Below are positions 53,392-63,204 of a DNA stretch of 64,000 nucleotides, in pieces. The notes under the pieces are model-generated. The model was not told where the DNA came from, searched no databases, and saw only the letters and a list, made by a program, of their open reading frames with translations. Every line of letters begins with the position of its first letter. Within the stretch, counting starts at the first letter, position 1. This DNA comes from Clostridiaceae bacterium (lineage in GTDB: Bacteria > Bacillota > Clostridia > DSM-8532): positions 1 through 64,000 of the forward strand of contig JAAXZX010000004.1 in the NCBI GenBank assembly GCA_012719645.1, written 5' to 3'. Both the position numbers and the translations under genes were made by a program.

Positions 53392-53554
53392 CGTGCTGTT
53401 CAGTCTCTCCTTCAGTCCTCGTAAAAGAGAGGTAGGATGTGAGAGATTGGAGGGGTTAGATATATCCCAGTACAGTTCGTTACCATACATTCTAACTTCC
53501 AACCTCCAACTTCTCACATCCGGTATTCGGAGTCAGTCGAGGCTGAACAGCACG
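53392..53554. mobile_element. MITE-like fold-back element, copy B
   Basis: Ends CGTGCTGTTCAGTCTC (53392-53407) and GAGGCTGAACAGCACG (53539-53554) are inverted repeats matching those of copy A. Twenty-seven bases at 53528-53554 are identical in reverse complement to 82-108, and 34 bases at 53389-53422 match the reverse complement of 251-284 with one mismatch. The core is different, with a nested pair GGATGTGAGA...TCTCACATCC. Confidence 0.6.
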
Positions 53555-53950
53555 TTTTTGCTTAAGTCTTTGCGGATCTTTATGTGTCAATATTGGAGGA
53601 CTATGCCGAGATTGCCCCGCTCGGGTTCAGTCACTCCCCGCTAAAGCCGCAGACCCACTTGACCGCGGCCTGATAGGAGTGGTTGATGTTTCGCAGCCGT
53701 GCAACACAGCGACAGGGCTTTACGGGATCCCTGCAAGTACTTGGATTCCATATTTCCGCACAGTCTGCCGTTCCCTGTTGATGTCATTGCAAGAACAGCG
53801 CGGCTGCCAATGCAGTAACCAGCAAAACGCAATAGAGATTGACGCGCTTCGCCCGAAGGGTTCCATGCAACATTACCGAAATGTTAGCGGAACGGGGCGG
53901 AGCACGGCAATCTCTTCCTGTTCAGGGTTCACCGCATTAATAACAGGGTG

Positions 53951-55162
53951 TCAACTGCGGAACAGGTATTTTTCGTTTTTGAACATGGAGGCGGCTATCA
54001 GCAGGGACAGCACCACGTATACCAGCGATGTCGCCACCGCCAGGATGAGCCCGGTATAGTTGGTCATCCCGCCCAGTACCAGCTTGAAGGCCGATACGGT
54101 GTTGAGGACAGGGATCAGGTACATATACATCTGTATGTCATTGGGCATTATCATCATTGTGGCATAGGCCGGGATCATCACCACGAACATCAGCATGGAA
54201 AGGTAAGTCTGCCCTTCCTTGAAGGACCTGGCATAGGTACTGATGGCCAGCTGCAGCCCGGAAAAGGTCATTCCCAGGAGAAGGGTTACGATAAGGCACA
54301 GGATCACCGAGCCGCGGTCCATGGTGAAACCGCCAATCTGCCCCAAGCCCATGGTAATGGAAGAGGGATTTATAATAAAGGCAAGGAGCATCCCTATCAG
54401 GGTCGAAATCACGCTGGCAAAGCTGAAAAGGATTATGGTCAGGTATTTCCCGATAAGGATGGACATCCTGCCGGGGCGAGTGGTCAACAGGGGCTCAAAT
54501 GTCATGCGTTCCTTCTCTCCTGCTACAAGGTCGGTTGCAGCCGGTATGCCTCCCACGGCCACCAGCATCGCGATGATCATGGGGAGCAGCATCATCAGCA
54601 TCATATTTCCGTCCCCCGATCTGGCGACATTCTCCGTCTCCACCACAACCGGCGTGAGTATTTCCGGATTGATGCCCAAAGCTTCAAGGCGCTGCTCCGC
54701 AATTGTCCCATTCAGCTTTGTTATTGCCGATCTCAGCGCGCCTACGGCGCCGCCTGAGCGGGATAGCGAATTGTCGTAGTATATTTTCAGGGTGAACGGC
54801 TCTAAGGCTTTTAGCTTATCCTCGAAATCCCTGTCAAGCGATACCACCAGCTTGGCTTTCTTGCTGTTGATGGCCTCCCATGGGTCATCCACCGGATCGA
54901 CTATTGTTATATCCTCGCCCTGCGTTTCAAGGCTCTCCTTCAGGAAGTTCTGGGCGGCAGGACTGTAGCTGTCAGCCGTGAGGGCTACCGTAATATTGGT
55001 CGTCATCTCCTCGCTCATCTTCGCCGTTCCTCTTCCAACGAGCAGGAACAATATGGGCATAAGGAAGATGGGGACAATGATGCTGGAAAACAGCGTCTTG
55101 CGGTCGCGAACGATATCCTTTACTTCCTTCTTGAAAACGATCATTATATGCTTCCATTTCAT
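53951..55162 (-). CDS. natB: ABC transporter permease, NatB-like
   Basis: The protein has 403 residues. One span lies near 20-42 and about six more at 185-395, separated by a large extracytoplasmic loop, as in ABC-2 permeases of the NatB type. GIPAATDLVAGEKERMTFEPLLTTR and GKYLTIILFSFASVISTLIGM are typical. NatAB exports sodium. It overlaps the ATPase gene by four bases. The substrate remains an inference from family. Confidence 0.88.
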   Translation of the reverse strand: MKWKHIMIVFKKEVKDIVRDRKTLFSSIIVPIFLMPILFLLVGRGTAKMSEEMTTNITVALTADSYSPAAQNFLKESLETQGEDITIVDPVDDPWEAINSKKAKLVVSLDRDFEDKLKALEPFTLKIYYDNSLSRSGGAVGALRSAITKLNGTIAEQRLEALGINPEILTPVVVETENVARSGDGNMMLMMLLPMIIAMLVAVGGIPAATDLVAGEKERMTFEPLLTTRPGRMSILIGKYLTIILFSFASVISTLIGMLLAFIINPSSITMGLGQIGGFTMDRGSVILCLIVTLLLGMTFSGLQLAISTYARSFKEGQTYLSMLMFVVMIPAYATMMIMPNDIQMYMYLIPVLNTVSAFKLVLGGMTNYTGLILAVATSLVYVVLSLLIAASMFKNEKYLFRS

Positions 55163-55884
55163 CTGCCATCACCTGCCAGTCTTACAAACAGCTCCTCCAG
55201 GCTCTGGGTCCCGTATTTCCCGAGAAGCTCTTCGGTTTCACCGATGTCCACCAGGCTGCCCTTATGGATCACGGCAATCCTGTCACAGAGTTTTTCAACC
55301 TCACTCATGGTGTGGCTGGAGAAGAGTATGGTCTTGCCCGCTTTCTTCTGATCTATCAGGAATGCCTGGACTTCGCGCATGGCGCCCACATCCAGGCCTG
55401 AAGTGGGTTCGTCCAGAAGAAGCACATCCGGGTTATGGACGATGGCCCTGGCAAAGGATGCTTTCTGGCGCATGCCCTTGGAGAGCTTCCCTGCCCTCTT
55501 GTCGAGAAAATCATTCATTCCGAATGCGTCCGCAAGTTCCTGAATTCGTTTTTTGATTTCCCTGACGGGCATATCATTCAGTTCCCCGAAGTACTGTATG
55601 TTTTCATAAACTGTGAGCCGGTCGTACAGGCCGCTTTCTCCCCCGAAAAGGATGCCTACCCTGCCTCTTACCTCCTCAGGCGACTCAACTATATCGATAC
55701 CCGCAAGCCGGGCTGTCCCTGAAGTGGGTTTAAGCATGGTCGCCAGCATCCTGAGGGTTGTGGTCTTGCCGGCCCCGTTCTCGCCCAGAAGGCCGAAAAT
55801 CTCCCCCTCCCGGACCGTGAAGGACAGGTCGTTTACGGCTGTAACATTTCCAAACCTTTTTGTCAGCCCTTTAAGCTCAATCAT
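55159..55884 (-). CDS. natA: ABC transporter ATP-binding protein, NatA-like
   Basis: The protein has 241 residues. Walker A is GENGAGKTT, the signature KLSKGMRQKASFARAIVHNPDVLLLDEPTSGLD includes LSKGMRQK, and switch His is in FSSHTMSEVEKL. It pairs with the permease gene, which it overlaps by four bases. The ATG follows GGGAGG. Sodium or drug extrusion is typical. Confidence 0.92.
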   Translation of the reverse strand: MIELKGLTKRFGNVTAVNDLSFTVREGEIFGLLGENGAGKTTTLRMLATMLKPTSGTARLAGIDIVESPEEVRGRVGILFGGESGLYDRLTVYENIQYFGELNDMPVREIKKRIQELADAFGMNDFLDKRAGKLSKGMRQKASFARAIVHNPDVLLLDEPTSGLDVGAMREVQAFLIDQKKAGKTILFSSHTMSEVEKLCDRIAVIHKGSLVDIGETEELLGKYGTQSLEELFVRLAGDGR

Positions 55885-56196
55885 CTATTATCCTCCCGTG
55901 TAAAATGTTTCTGTCCATCATCATACATCAAAATCGGCAGGAAAAACAAACCTTTTTCACAGATTTTGTCTTTCCCTTCCTAACACCGTAATCTGGCTCA
56001 GAAGGCCTTTCGCCCTGTTGGGCAATAGGCTTTGAACACGATGCTTTCCAGGAACTGCGGGATCCTTTGGATAAAAAAGACATAGCCGTAATTCACGGCT
56101 ATGCCGGGTTTTTCAGGTACGATGTTACCGGGTGAAAACAACTTTACGCTCATGTTCGTGACCCAGCGCCGCATCGAAATTAGGCTCCCCCGGGGA
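55885..56196. other. Intergenic region between natA and the transglutaminase-like gene
   Basis: About 310 bases with no gene. It holds the minus-strand terminator at 56072-56103 and a Shine-Dalgarno and promoter region for natA. The 86-codon ORF at 56101 is antisense and has no family look. Confidence 0.5.
56072..56103 (-). terminator. Terminator of the transglutaminase-like gene (minus strand)
   Basis: CATAGCCGT / ACGGCTATG with loop AATTC. On the minus strand it is followed by TCTTTTTTAT; on the plus strand a weaker GGGTTTTT follows, so it may work in both directions. Confidence 0.85.
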
Positions 56197-56805
56197 TCAA
56201 TACTTGTCCGGCAGGTTTCCCTTCAGGTCTTCAATGCTGTCATACTTCCCCAGTGTTTTCAGAATGGTTTTACTGGGGTTTATGTAGACAACAGGATCAT
56301 CATATTCGCCGGCCGTAGTGTCAACCTCCAGCTCGGATGCCTCTTTTTCGAAATCAAATGAGAAATCGTATTCCTCAATGCTTCTGCTGGCATCGAGGCG
56401 CACCCACTTTCCAATCTCCCCGATGTAAACCGCGTTGTAGCCATGAACTACCAGGCGGCCTTCCGGATCGTCCTCATCCTTCCTTACCTGGTAGCACAGC
56501 CCGCATGGAATCCCTGCCGCACGCATGAGGGCGGCAAGCAGGTGAGCCTGGGAGTAGCATGTACCATGACCCTTTTCCAGTACTTCTGATGCCTTGATGG
56601 TGATACTGGTTGCGTCGATATGAAATGAATGGAGAATGTGGTCTCTTACAAACTCGTAGATTGCCTGTGCCCTGGAAATATTATCCCTTAATCCTTCTGT
56701 GATTTGCTCCGCTGTTTCCTCGACAAGCGGGTCATCATAGTCGATAATGTCGTCACATCTTAAATAATCGTCCGGATCCGGCCTTTCAGGCAATGGGTCG
56801 GGCAT
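56197..56805 (-). CDS. Transglutaminase-like domain protein
   Basis: The protein has 202 residues without a signal peptide. The catalytic triad is apparent: Cys in GHGTCYSQAHLLAALMRAAGI, His in VVHGYNAVYI and Asp in RLDASRSIEEY. The family includes cysteine proteases and amidases; the role is unknown. The start is ATG 56805, nine bases after AAGGAG; ATG 56814 touches the RBS. The gene stands alone. Confidence 0.85.
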   Translation of the reverse strand: MPDPLPERPDPDDYLRCDDIIDYDDPLVEETAEQITEGLRDNISRAQAIYEFVRDHILHSFHIDATSITIKASEVLEKGHGTCYSQAHLLAALMRAAGIPCGLCYQVRKDEDDPEGRLVVHGYNAVYIGEIGKWVRLDASRSIEEYDFSFDFEKEASELEVDTTAGEYDDPVVYINPSKTILKTLGKYDSIEDLKGNLPDKY

Positions 56806-57035
56806 TTTTTCCATCTCCTTGAATCATGAAAATCGGCGGCAAGCCGTCACGCACTGCGCTGACTTGTCCTTCCTTAAATAGTATGCTACCAAACTTCCGG
56901 GTATGTTGCAAGCGATAATGGGATAACAGGCTTTCCCACCAGGAAAATTAAGTGTTATAATGATTGATAAATGTAAGGATTTGATACTGTTCCGCCGCTT
57001 CCGGAATCTTTCCGGCAGGAAAGGGGTAAACAACT

Positions 57036-57647
57036 TTGACGAATAAAAACAAAAATAGAATCCTGCGTGAGGTAATCATCTGGCTGCTGGTCGTATTGAT
57101 ACCGCTGGTCCTGGTGTTTTTCCTCAATATGAAGGTTTTTGCCATATCTGCGGTGAACCAGTATTCCATGAAAAACACGCTTTTCGAGGGAGAACTGGTT
57201 TACTACAACCGCATCAACTATAATATAAATACTATTGAGCGGGGAGATATCATCCTCTTTCTTGCTGACGGCAGGATCAAAGACGGTTTTTTCAGCGAAC
57301 TTGCCATAAAGGTCCAGGACTTCATGGACAAATTCAGGCACGAGTCCCTGCGCGCAAATGAACGTTTGGTCAAGCGTGTCATAGGTATTCCCGGAGATAT
57401 CATCGATATCCATGATGGCCAGGTCTATGTCAATGGCGTAAAGGAAACAGGGGCTTATGTGGCAGGAACAACACAGGCTTCCGGGGAATACCCCATTACA
57501 GTCCCTCCAGGAAAACTTTTTGTCATGGGCGACAACAGGGAGGTCAGCAAAGACGGCAGGAATTTCGGCTGCATTGACGCGCGGTCAGTGGAAGGAAAGG
57601 CTGTCATGATTATCTGGCCCCCTTCCCGTATTGGCAAACCGGAATAG
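57036..57647 (+). CDS. lepB: Signal peptidase I
   Basis: The protein has 203 residues. One N-terminal membrane helix (about 11-34). The catalytic serine is S44 in VNQYSMKNTL and the lysine K113 in RLVKRVIGIPGD; FVMGDNREVSKDGRNFG closes the active site. It removes signal peptides from exported proteins. It begins with TTG behind AAAGGGG. MKNTL is unusual in place of SMxPTL, which lacks the common proline. Confidence 0.9.
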   Translation: MTNKNKNRILREVIIWLLVVLIPLVLVFFLNMKVFAISAVNQYSMKNTLFEGELVYYNRINYNINTIERGDIILFLADGRIKDGFFSELAIKVQDFMDKFRHESLRANERLVKRVIGIPGDIIDIHDGQVYVNGVKETGAYVAGTTQASGEYPITVPPGKLFVMGDNREVSKDGRNFGCIDARSVEGKAVMIIWPPSRIGKPE

Positions 57648-57669
57648 ATAACAGGTGTGAGGTAATGAA

Positions 57670-58710
57670 ATGGAAATGGAAGAGTTGGGAATTGTTGAAC
57701 AAAAACTGCCCGATACCAGGGATTCCGGGCTCATGTATTCCATATCCGCAATCCTGTTTGTGGTTATCGGCAGCCGTCTTGCCCGGCTGGGTCTTCCTAC
57801 GGACCTGTATATTATCCTGTCCGAGGTCCTGATAATTGCCCTTCCTCCGATCCTGCTGGCCAGGATAAAGCATCTGAGCATAGTCCCCACCTTTCGCCTG
57901 AAAAAACCCAGGGCTGTAGAGGTGCTTCTTACGCTCATGATCAGCCCGGTGATGATCATTGCGGGAGCCTGTGCGGGGTTTATCGCACTTATCATCATAA
58001 AGAACACCTTCGGATCGCTTCAGATCGATACCGGTGTCACATCGGTAATGGGAGGCGGAAGCGTCTTATGGTCGGTGTTTTTGATAGGCGTAGTTCCTGC
58101 GGTTTGCGAGGAACTGCTCTTCAGGGGATTGATCCAAAGGGGACTTGAGAGGATGGGAGCAGGCTGGTCCATATTCCTCAGCGGGCTCCTCTTCGGCCTT
58201 TTCCATTTTGATTTTCAGAGATTTGCCGCGCAGACTTTCATCGGCATTATTTCCGCTTACCTGGTATACCGCACCGGTTCCATCATAAACGGCATGATAC
58301 TTCACTTTATGAACAACGGCCTGATCACACTGCTGCTGCGATCGGGCACGTCCGGTGTTCAGCAGCAGAATCCCATGCCCCAGCCGACCACAGACCCGTT
58401 CTCATCCACTGAGTTTGTGAAGCTTGCAGAGCAATATGGCATGTCCCTGTCAGAGTTTCTGAACAGCATGATTATACCGATTTTTATAATCTTCATCGCA
58501 TGCCTTATAGTCATTTTCGGCCTTCTCCTTGTGGTTCGTGCCGTTACCAGGAACAGGGTGGAACAGCCCGGGCGGGATGAGAAGGCCGCCAGGGGGTTGC
58601 TCCTGGGTATTCCCGGCATAGTCCTGGTCCTGACGGTGTACACGGCAATAGGACTTGTGCTGCTGAAGAATCCTGCAGGAGCCGGAATCCTCCGGCTGCT
58701 CGGGCTGTGA
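57670..58710 (+). CDS. CPBP-family intramembrane metalloprotease
   Basis: The protein has 346 residues with about eight hydrophobic spans. The motif CEELLFRGLIQRGL (EExxxR), FGLFHFDFQRF and LHFMNNGLI carry the expected Glu/His residues. CPBP proteases process membrane proteins or peptides. The ATG follows GTGAGGT and comes 22 bases after the signal peptidase gene, so both may be one transcript. Confidence 0.9.
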   Translation: MEMEELGIVEQKLPDTRDSGLMYSISAILFVVIGSRLARLGLPTDLYIILSEVLIIALPPILLARIKHLSIVPTFRLKKPRAVEVLLTLMISPVMIIAGACAGFIALIIIKNTFGSLQIDTGVTSVMGGGSVLWSVFLIGVVPAVCEELLFRGLIQRGLERMGAGWSIFLSGLLFGLFHFDFQRFAAQTFIGIISAYLVYRTGSIINGMILHFMNNGLITLLLRSGTSGVQQQNPMPQPTTDPFSSTEFVKLAEQYGMSLSEFLNSMIIPIFIIFIACLIVIFGLLLVVRAVTRNRVEQPGRDEKAARGLLLGIPGIVLVLTVYTAIGLVLLKNPAGAGILRLLGL

Positions 58711-58797
58711 CAGGAATTTCCGGGGTTATGGCAGAAAACGGGTTTATCATCGTCAATCAGTGGCAATAATAGATGCAATCGATATCGGGGGAAGAAC

Positions 58798-59676
58798 ATG
58801 CTTGTTGCGGACAAATGGACTCAATACAGGGTGCTGGACGCGGGCGACGGGGAAAAGGTCGAGTATTGGAACGGGTATATCTTAAGGAGACCCGATCCGC
58901 AGGTTATATGGCCATGGACCAAACCACCCGCTATCCGGGAGGATGTCCACGGCATCTACCACAGGAGCAGAAGCGGGGGCGGCCAATGGGAATTTAAAAA
59001 GCCCATGCCTGAAAGCTGGACCATTGCCTATGGCAATCTCAGGTTCAGGGTGGAGCCCACGGGCTTCAAGCATACCGGTCTTTTCCCTGAGCAGGCGGTC
59101 AACTGGGATTGGATGTCCCGCGCCATAACAGAGGCAAAGCGTCCTGTTAATGTTCTGAACCTGTTTGCCTACACGGGAGGCGCCACCTGCGCCTGCCTGT
59201 CCGCAGGAGCCTCGGTCTGCCATGTGGATGCTTCAAAGGGCATGGTTAGCTGGGCGAAGGAAAACATCGGCCTCTCCGGGTTGGCCGAAAAGCCTGTCAG
59301 ATACATTGTGGATGACTGCATCAAGTTTGTCCGTCGCGAGATCCGGCGGGGAAGGAGATACGATGCGATAATCATGGACCCGCCTTCCTACGGCCGCGGC
59401 CCCAGGGGCGAGGTATGGAAGCTGGAGGATGCGCTCTATTCCCTGGTTGATGAGCTAAAGGATGTCCTGTCGGGAAAGCCGCTGTTCTTCCTGCTTAACT
59501 CGTATACAACCGGCTTTTCTTCACAGGTCTCCGCAAATATCCTGGAACTGGCATTAAAGGGCAGGTATGGCGGCAAGGTAACCTGCGGCGAAGTTGGGCT
59601 TCCCATAGACGGGACAAGTTTGGTGCTTCCCTGCGGGACCTTCTCCAGGTGGGAGGCATGTGGTCAGGAAGAATAG
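58798..59676 (+). CDS. SAM-dependent methyltransferase (RlmI/RlmL-type)
   Basis: The protein has 292 residues. The SAM motif VLNLFAYTGGATCACLSAGASVCHVDASKGMV and catalytic-site IIMDPPSYGRG (PPSY, N6/C5-methyltransferase type) are clear. An N-terminal region of 115 residues lacks an obvious PUA domain. It probably modifies rRNA. The ATG follows GGGGGAAGA. Confidence 0.85.
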   Translation: MLVADKWTQYRVLDAGDGEKVEYWNGYILRRPDPQVIWPWTKPPAIREDVHGIYHRSRSGGGQWEFKKPMPESWTIAYGNLRFRVEPTGFKHTGLFPEQAVNWDWMSRAITEAKRPVNVLNLFAYTGGATCACLSAGASVCHVDASKGMVSWAKENIGLSGLAEKPVRYIVDDCIKFVRREIRRGRRYDAIIMDPPSYGRGPRGEVWKLEDALYSLVDELKDVLSGKPLFFLLNSYTTGFSSQVSANILELALKGRYGGKVTCGEVGLPIDGTSLVLPCGTFSRWEACGQEE

Positions 59677-59768
59677 CAGTAAACTCATATTATGTGGTAT
59701 AATATCATGAAAACTTTACTAAAAAGGCTGTGGCCATATCTTCGGAACGGAGGGAAGAAATCGGATTA

Positions 59769-60131
59769 ATGGATAATGAGTCTATTTTTACACTGGTGGT
59801 TGAGGCATTGTATGAAAAGAAGGCGCGGGATGTTAAGGCCATCGACATCAGTGAACTGACAACGATAGCGGATTACTTCATCGTATGCAGCGGTACGTCC
59901 ATGACCCACATAAAGACCCTTGCCGATCATGTTGAGGAAAAGCTCATCGGACAGAATGTGCAATGCCTTCACCGGGAGGGCTACAACAGCGCCCGCTGGA
60001 TTCTGCTGGACTACGGGGATATCGTAGTTCACATATTCCTTGAAGAGGACAGGGAATTCTACGGACTTGAGCGGCTCTGGCAGGACGGAAAGCCTGTTCC
60101 TTTGGTCGAAACCCAGGAGGCCAATGCCTGA
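59769..60131 (+). CDS. rsfS: Ribosomal silencing factor RsfS
   Basis: The protein has 120 residues. RsfS binds L14 on the 50S subunit and blocks subunit joining in starvation. The DUF143 signature is ADYFIVCSGTSMTHIKTLADHVEEKL and GYNSARWILLDYGDIVVHIFLEEDREFYGLERLW. ATG 59769 is 13 bases after GGAGGG, long but the best option. A TATAAT (59699-59704) with a TGTG extension is probably its promoter. nadD and an HD-domain gene, often upstream, are absent. Confidence 0.93.
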   Translation: MDNESIFTLVVEALYEKKARDVKAIDISELTTIADYFIVCSGTSMTHIKTLADHVEEKLIGQNVQCLHREGYNSARWILLDYGDIVVHIFLEEDREFYGLERLWQDGKPVPLVETQEANA

Positions 60132-60227
60132 AACAGCTCATGTCCTTGTATCATAAATCAGGGGGTCCTGCGATTGGGAGGAACCCCGAAGAAGCAATGC
60201 AAATTTTAAACTTGGGAGGCTTATACA

Positions 60228-62669
60228 ATGGGGTACTCTGTAGCGATAGACAGGAAATGGCAGAAAAAATGGGAAGAAACCAATATTTATCGATTTGACA
60301 GGGATAACATCGACAAGAAGCTCTATTGCCTCGAGATGTTTTCATATCCCTCAGGCGCCAAGCTCCATGCGGGCCATTGGTACAATTTTGGCCTTACCGA
60401 TTCCTGGGCTCGTATGAAGCGCATGCAGGGGCATAACGTGTTCCATCCCCAGGGTTTCGACGCATTCGGTCTTCCGGCTGAAAACTATGCCATAAAGACC
60501 GGCATCCACCCCAAGGATTCCACTATGCAGAACATAGCCACGATGGAAGAACAGCTGAGGAGGATGGGTGCCACCTTCGACTGGGATTACGAGGTGATTA
60601 CCTGTCTGCCCGAGTACTATAAATGGACACAGTGGATCTTCCTGCAGCTATTCAAGCATGGCCTGGCATACAGGAAGAACGCGCCCGTGAACTGGTGCCC
60701 GAGCTGCAAGACCGTTCTGGCCAATGAGCAGGTAGTGGATGGCTGCTGCGAGCGCTGCAGTTCCGAAGTGACCAGAAAGAACCTGACCCAGTGGTTTTTC
60801 AGGATTACGAAATATGCCCAGGAGCTCCTGGACTGTCTGCCCGGCCTGGATTGGCCAGAGAAGACAAAGAAGATCCAGACCAACTGGATCGGACGGTCTG
60901 AAGGAGCTGAAATTGAGTTTAAGGTAGCAGACAGCGGCCTGTCCTTCAGGGTGTTCACCACCAGGGCCGACACCCTCTATGGCGTGACATATGTGGTCCT
61001 GGCTCCGGAACATGAGCTGGTGTACAGGATTACCACCGATGCCTGCCGCAGGGCCGTTGATGAATACAGGGAGGCTGCGGCGAAGGCTTCGGAGATCGAC
61101 CGCATGTCCACGGTAAGGGAGAAGACCGGTGTCTTCACAGGCGCCTATGCCATTCATCCCCTCACCGGGGAAAAAGTCCAGATCTGGATTGCCGACTACG
61201 TCCTGGCCGGTTACGGCACAGGCTGCGTAATGGCAGTTCCCGCCCATGACGAGAGGGACTATGAATTTGCGAAGAAGTTCAACCTTGAGATAAAGCGCGT
61301 TATAAAAGGCGCGGAGGGTGTGGATGATGCCCTTCCGTTCGTGGAGGATGGCTTCCTTGTCGGGAGCATGGAGTTTGACGGCCTTTCTTCCGCCGATGCC
61401 AGGGCTGCCATCGTAAAGAAACTTGCGGGCATGAACGCCGGCGAGCCGAAGGTTACATACCGGCTTCGCGACTGGCTGGTTTCCAGGCAGCGTTACTGGG
61501 GGGCGCCAATCCCCATCATATATTGCGATAAATGCGGTATCGTGCCCGTTCCCGAGGACCAGCTTCCGGTGGAGCTTCCATACAATGTGGTATTCACTCC
61601 CGACGGGGAATCGCCTCTTGCCAAGTGCGAGGAATTCATAAACACCACTTGTCCCTGCTGCGGCGGTCCCGCAAAAAGGGATTCGGATACCCTCGACACA
61701 TTTGTGTGCTCATCATGGTACTTCCTGAGATATCCGGACAACAAGAACGACAGGGAAGCCTTCAACCGTGAACTGATCAACAAGATGCTTCCCGTCGACA
61801 AGTACGTGGGCGGGGCCGAGCATGCCGCCATGCACCTGTTGTACGCCCGGTTCTTCACCAAGGCGCTCAGGGATATGGGTTACCTGGACTTTGACGAGCC
61901 CTTCCTGTCCCTGGTCCACCAGGGAGTTATACTGGGCGCGGACGGTCAGAAGATGTCCAAGTCCAGGGGCAACACCGTATCTCCCGACGAATACATTGAA
62001 AGGTATGGTTCTGACGTGTTCCGCACATACCTGGCCTTCGGTTTCAACTACGTGGAAGGCGGACCGTGGAGCGACGAAGGCATCAGGGCCATAGACCGGT
62101 TTATCGCCAGGGTTGAACGGCTGGTCAGGAAGTTCGCCGGGGAAAAGGGAACGCCGGGAAGCGACAGGTTCGGACCCGAGGAGAAGGAATTGAACTATGT
62201 AAGGCATTATGCCATTAAGTGCGCCACCGAGGACACTGAGATCTTCCAGTTCAACACGGCCATCGCGCGTATTATGGAACTGATCAATGCCCTGTATAAA
62301 TACGACGCGTTGGAAAGCAGGAACATGAAGCTGATGGAAGATGCGGTGAAGGACGCCATCCTGCTCATGTCCCCGTTCGCTCCGCACTTTGCCGAGGAGA
62401 TGTGGGAAGTACTGGGATACGAGTATTCGATATTCAACCAGCCCTGGCCGGCCTATGACGAAAAGGCCCTTGTCCGGGACGAAATCGAGATGGCTGTCCA
62501 GATCAACGGCCAGGTAAAATACAAGATAAATGTGCCCCGTGATGCCGACGACAAGCAGATTGAGGAGGCCGCGCTGACCGATGAAAGGGCTGCGGGCTAT
62601 ATTGGCGGAAAGAGCATCGTGAAGGTTATCGTGGTAAAAGGCCGGCTGATCAATATCGTGGTCAGATAG
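60228..62669 (+). CDS. leuS: Leucyl-tRNA synthetase
   Basis: The protein has 813 residues. It charges tRNA-Leu and edits misacylated tRNA. The HIGH motif is HAGH (47-50) and the KMSKS motif is [10 protein letters not shown] near 575. The editing domain includes [22 protein letters not shown] and [23 protein letters not shown] zinc site [21 protein letters not shown] is present. The ATG follows GGGAGG. No T-box motif was recognised in the 96-base leader. A terminator follows. Confidence 0.97.
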   Translation: MGYSVAIDRKWQKKWEETNIYRFDRDNIDKKLYCLEMFSYPSGAKLHAGHWYNFGLTDSWARMKRMQGHNVFHPQGFDAFGLPAENYAIKTGIHPKDSTMQNIATMEEQLRRMGATFDWDYEVITCLPEYYKWTQWIFLQLFKHGLAYRKNAPVNWCPSCKTVLANEQVVDGCCERCSSEVTRKNLTQWFFRITKYAQELLDCLPGLDWPEKTKKIQTNWIGRSEGAEIEFKVADSGLSFRVFTTRADTLYGVTYVVLAPEHELVYRITTDACRRAVDEYREAAAKASEIDRMSTVREKTGVFTGAYAIHPLTGEKVQIWIADYVLAGYGTGCVMAVPAHDERDYEFAKKFNLEIKRVIKGAEGVDDALPFVEDGFLVGSMEFDGLSSADARAAIVKKLAGMNAGEPKVTYRLRDWLVSRQRYWGAPIPIIYCDKCGIVPVPEDQLPVELPYNVVFTPDGESPLAKCEEFINTTCPCCGGPAKRDSDTLDTFVCSSWYFLRYPDNKNDREAFNRELINKMLPVDKYVGGAEHAAMHLLYARFFTKALRDMGYLDFDEPFLSLVHQGVILGADGQKMSKSRGNTVSPDEYIERYGSDVFRTYLAFGFNYVEGGPWSDEGIRAIDRFIARVERLVRKFAGEKGTPGSDRFGPEEKELNYVRHYAIKCATEDTEIFQFNTAIARIMELINALYKYDALESRNMKLMEDAVKDAILLMSPFAPHFAEEMWEVLGYEYSIFNQPWPAYDEKALVRDEIEMAVQINGQVKYKINVPRDADDKQIEEAALTDERAAGYIGGKSIVKVIVVKGRLINIVVR

Positions 62670-62714
62670 TGCCGGACATAACGCCAAAGTTATGCAGTTA
62701 GCAAGAAGAGCCTG

Positions 62715-62746
62715 ATCCGCCCTGCCTTTTATGCCGGGCGGATTTT
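62715..62746 (+). terminator. Terminator of leuS
   Basis: ATCCGCCC / GGGCGGAT stem, then TTTTCG. Confidence 0.85.
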
Positions 62747-62772
62747 CGTAACAGGCCGGAATATTATTGAAA

Positions 62773-63204
62773 ATGCGTGGTGATAGTTTGCAGAATGGCA
62801 ATACCGATGTGATAAGGCTGCTCCAGCCTGCAGTGCTGGCTTTTATAGGGGATGCCGTATTCAACCTTTTCATCAGGGAAAGACTAGTGAGGAAAAAACG
62901 GGCATCCTCCCACAGGCTCCATATTGACGCCACCAGGTATGTCAAGGCAGCCTCCCAGTCCAGGATAGCCAGGGAACTGCAGAAGGAATTCGATGAAGAT
63001 GAAGCCTTCATATTCAGGAGGGGAAGGAACGCGAAGTCCACAACCGTCCCCAAAAACGCGGATCTTCATGACTATCATTACGCCACGGGCCTTGAGGCCG
63101 TTATGGGCTACCTGTACCTGACCGGCCGGAAGGAGAGGCTGGAGAGCATCCTGGAACGGGCGGCGTCCATCATAGAAAGCGATGAAACGGAGAGTCAGCC
63201 ATGA
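62773..63204 (+). CDS. mrnC: Mini-ribonuclease III
   Basis: The protein has 143 residues from ATG 62773; a TTG at 62788 behind GTGGTGA is equally possible. Mini-III is an RNase III-type domain without a dsRNA-binding domain, and matures 23S rRNA. AVLAFIGDAVFNLFIRERL and ATGLEAVMGYLYLTG carry the conserved acidic residues. It overlaps the next gene by four bases. Confidence 0.9.
   Translation: MRGDSLQNGNTDVIRLLQPAVLAFIGDAVFNLFIRERLVRKKRASSHRLHIDATRYVKAASQSRIARELQKEFDEDEAFIFRRGRNAKSTTVPKNADLHDYHYATGLEAVMGYLYLTGRKERLESILERAASIIESDETESQP

Larger units (their letters stand above)
53271..53950. repeat. Gene-free repeat patch after tlyA
   Basis: No credible gene lies in these 680 bases. There are several GTCATTGCGAG...GCAATCTC-type units: GTCATTGC near 53287, the complete unit at 53319-53356 with a CCCGGC-GAA-GCCGGG stem, and fragments near 53783-53800, 53835-53860 and 53913-53921. 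The MITE-like element occupies 53392-53554. ORFs in the track here (for example 53679-54059) are repeat translations or antisense to natB. Confidence 0.7.

Noticed and set aside
53679-54757. Plus-strand ORFs at 53679 and 53948
   Set aside because: The first reads through repeats; the second is antisense to the clear NatB-like permease.
60132-60227. T-box leader of leuS
   Set aside because: Only 96 bases long and no GGTGG-type T-box motif or terminator is present.
61713-63053. 446-codon minus-strand ORF over leuS and mrnC
   Set aside because: Antisense to two well-defined genes; it is a by-product of codon bias.
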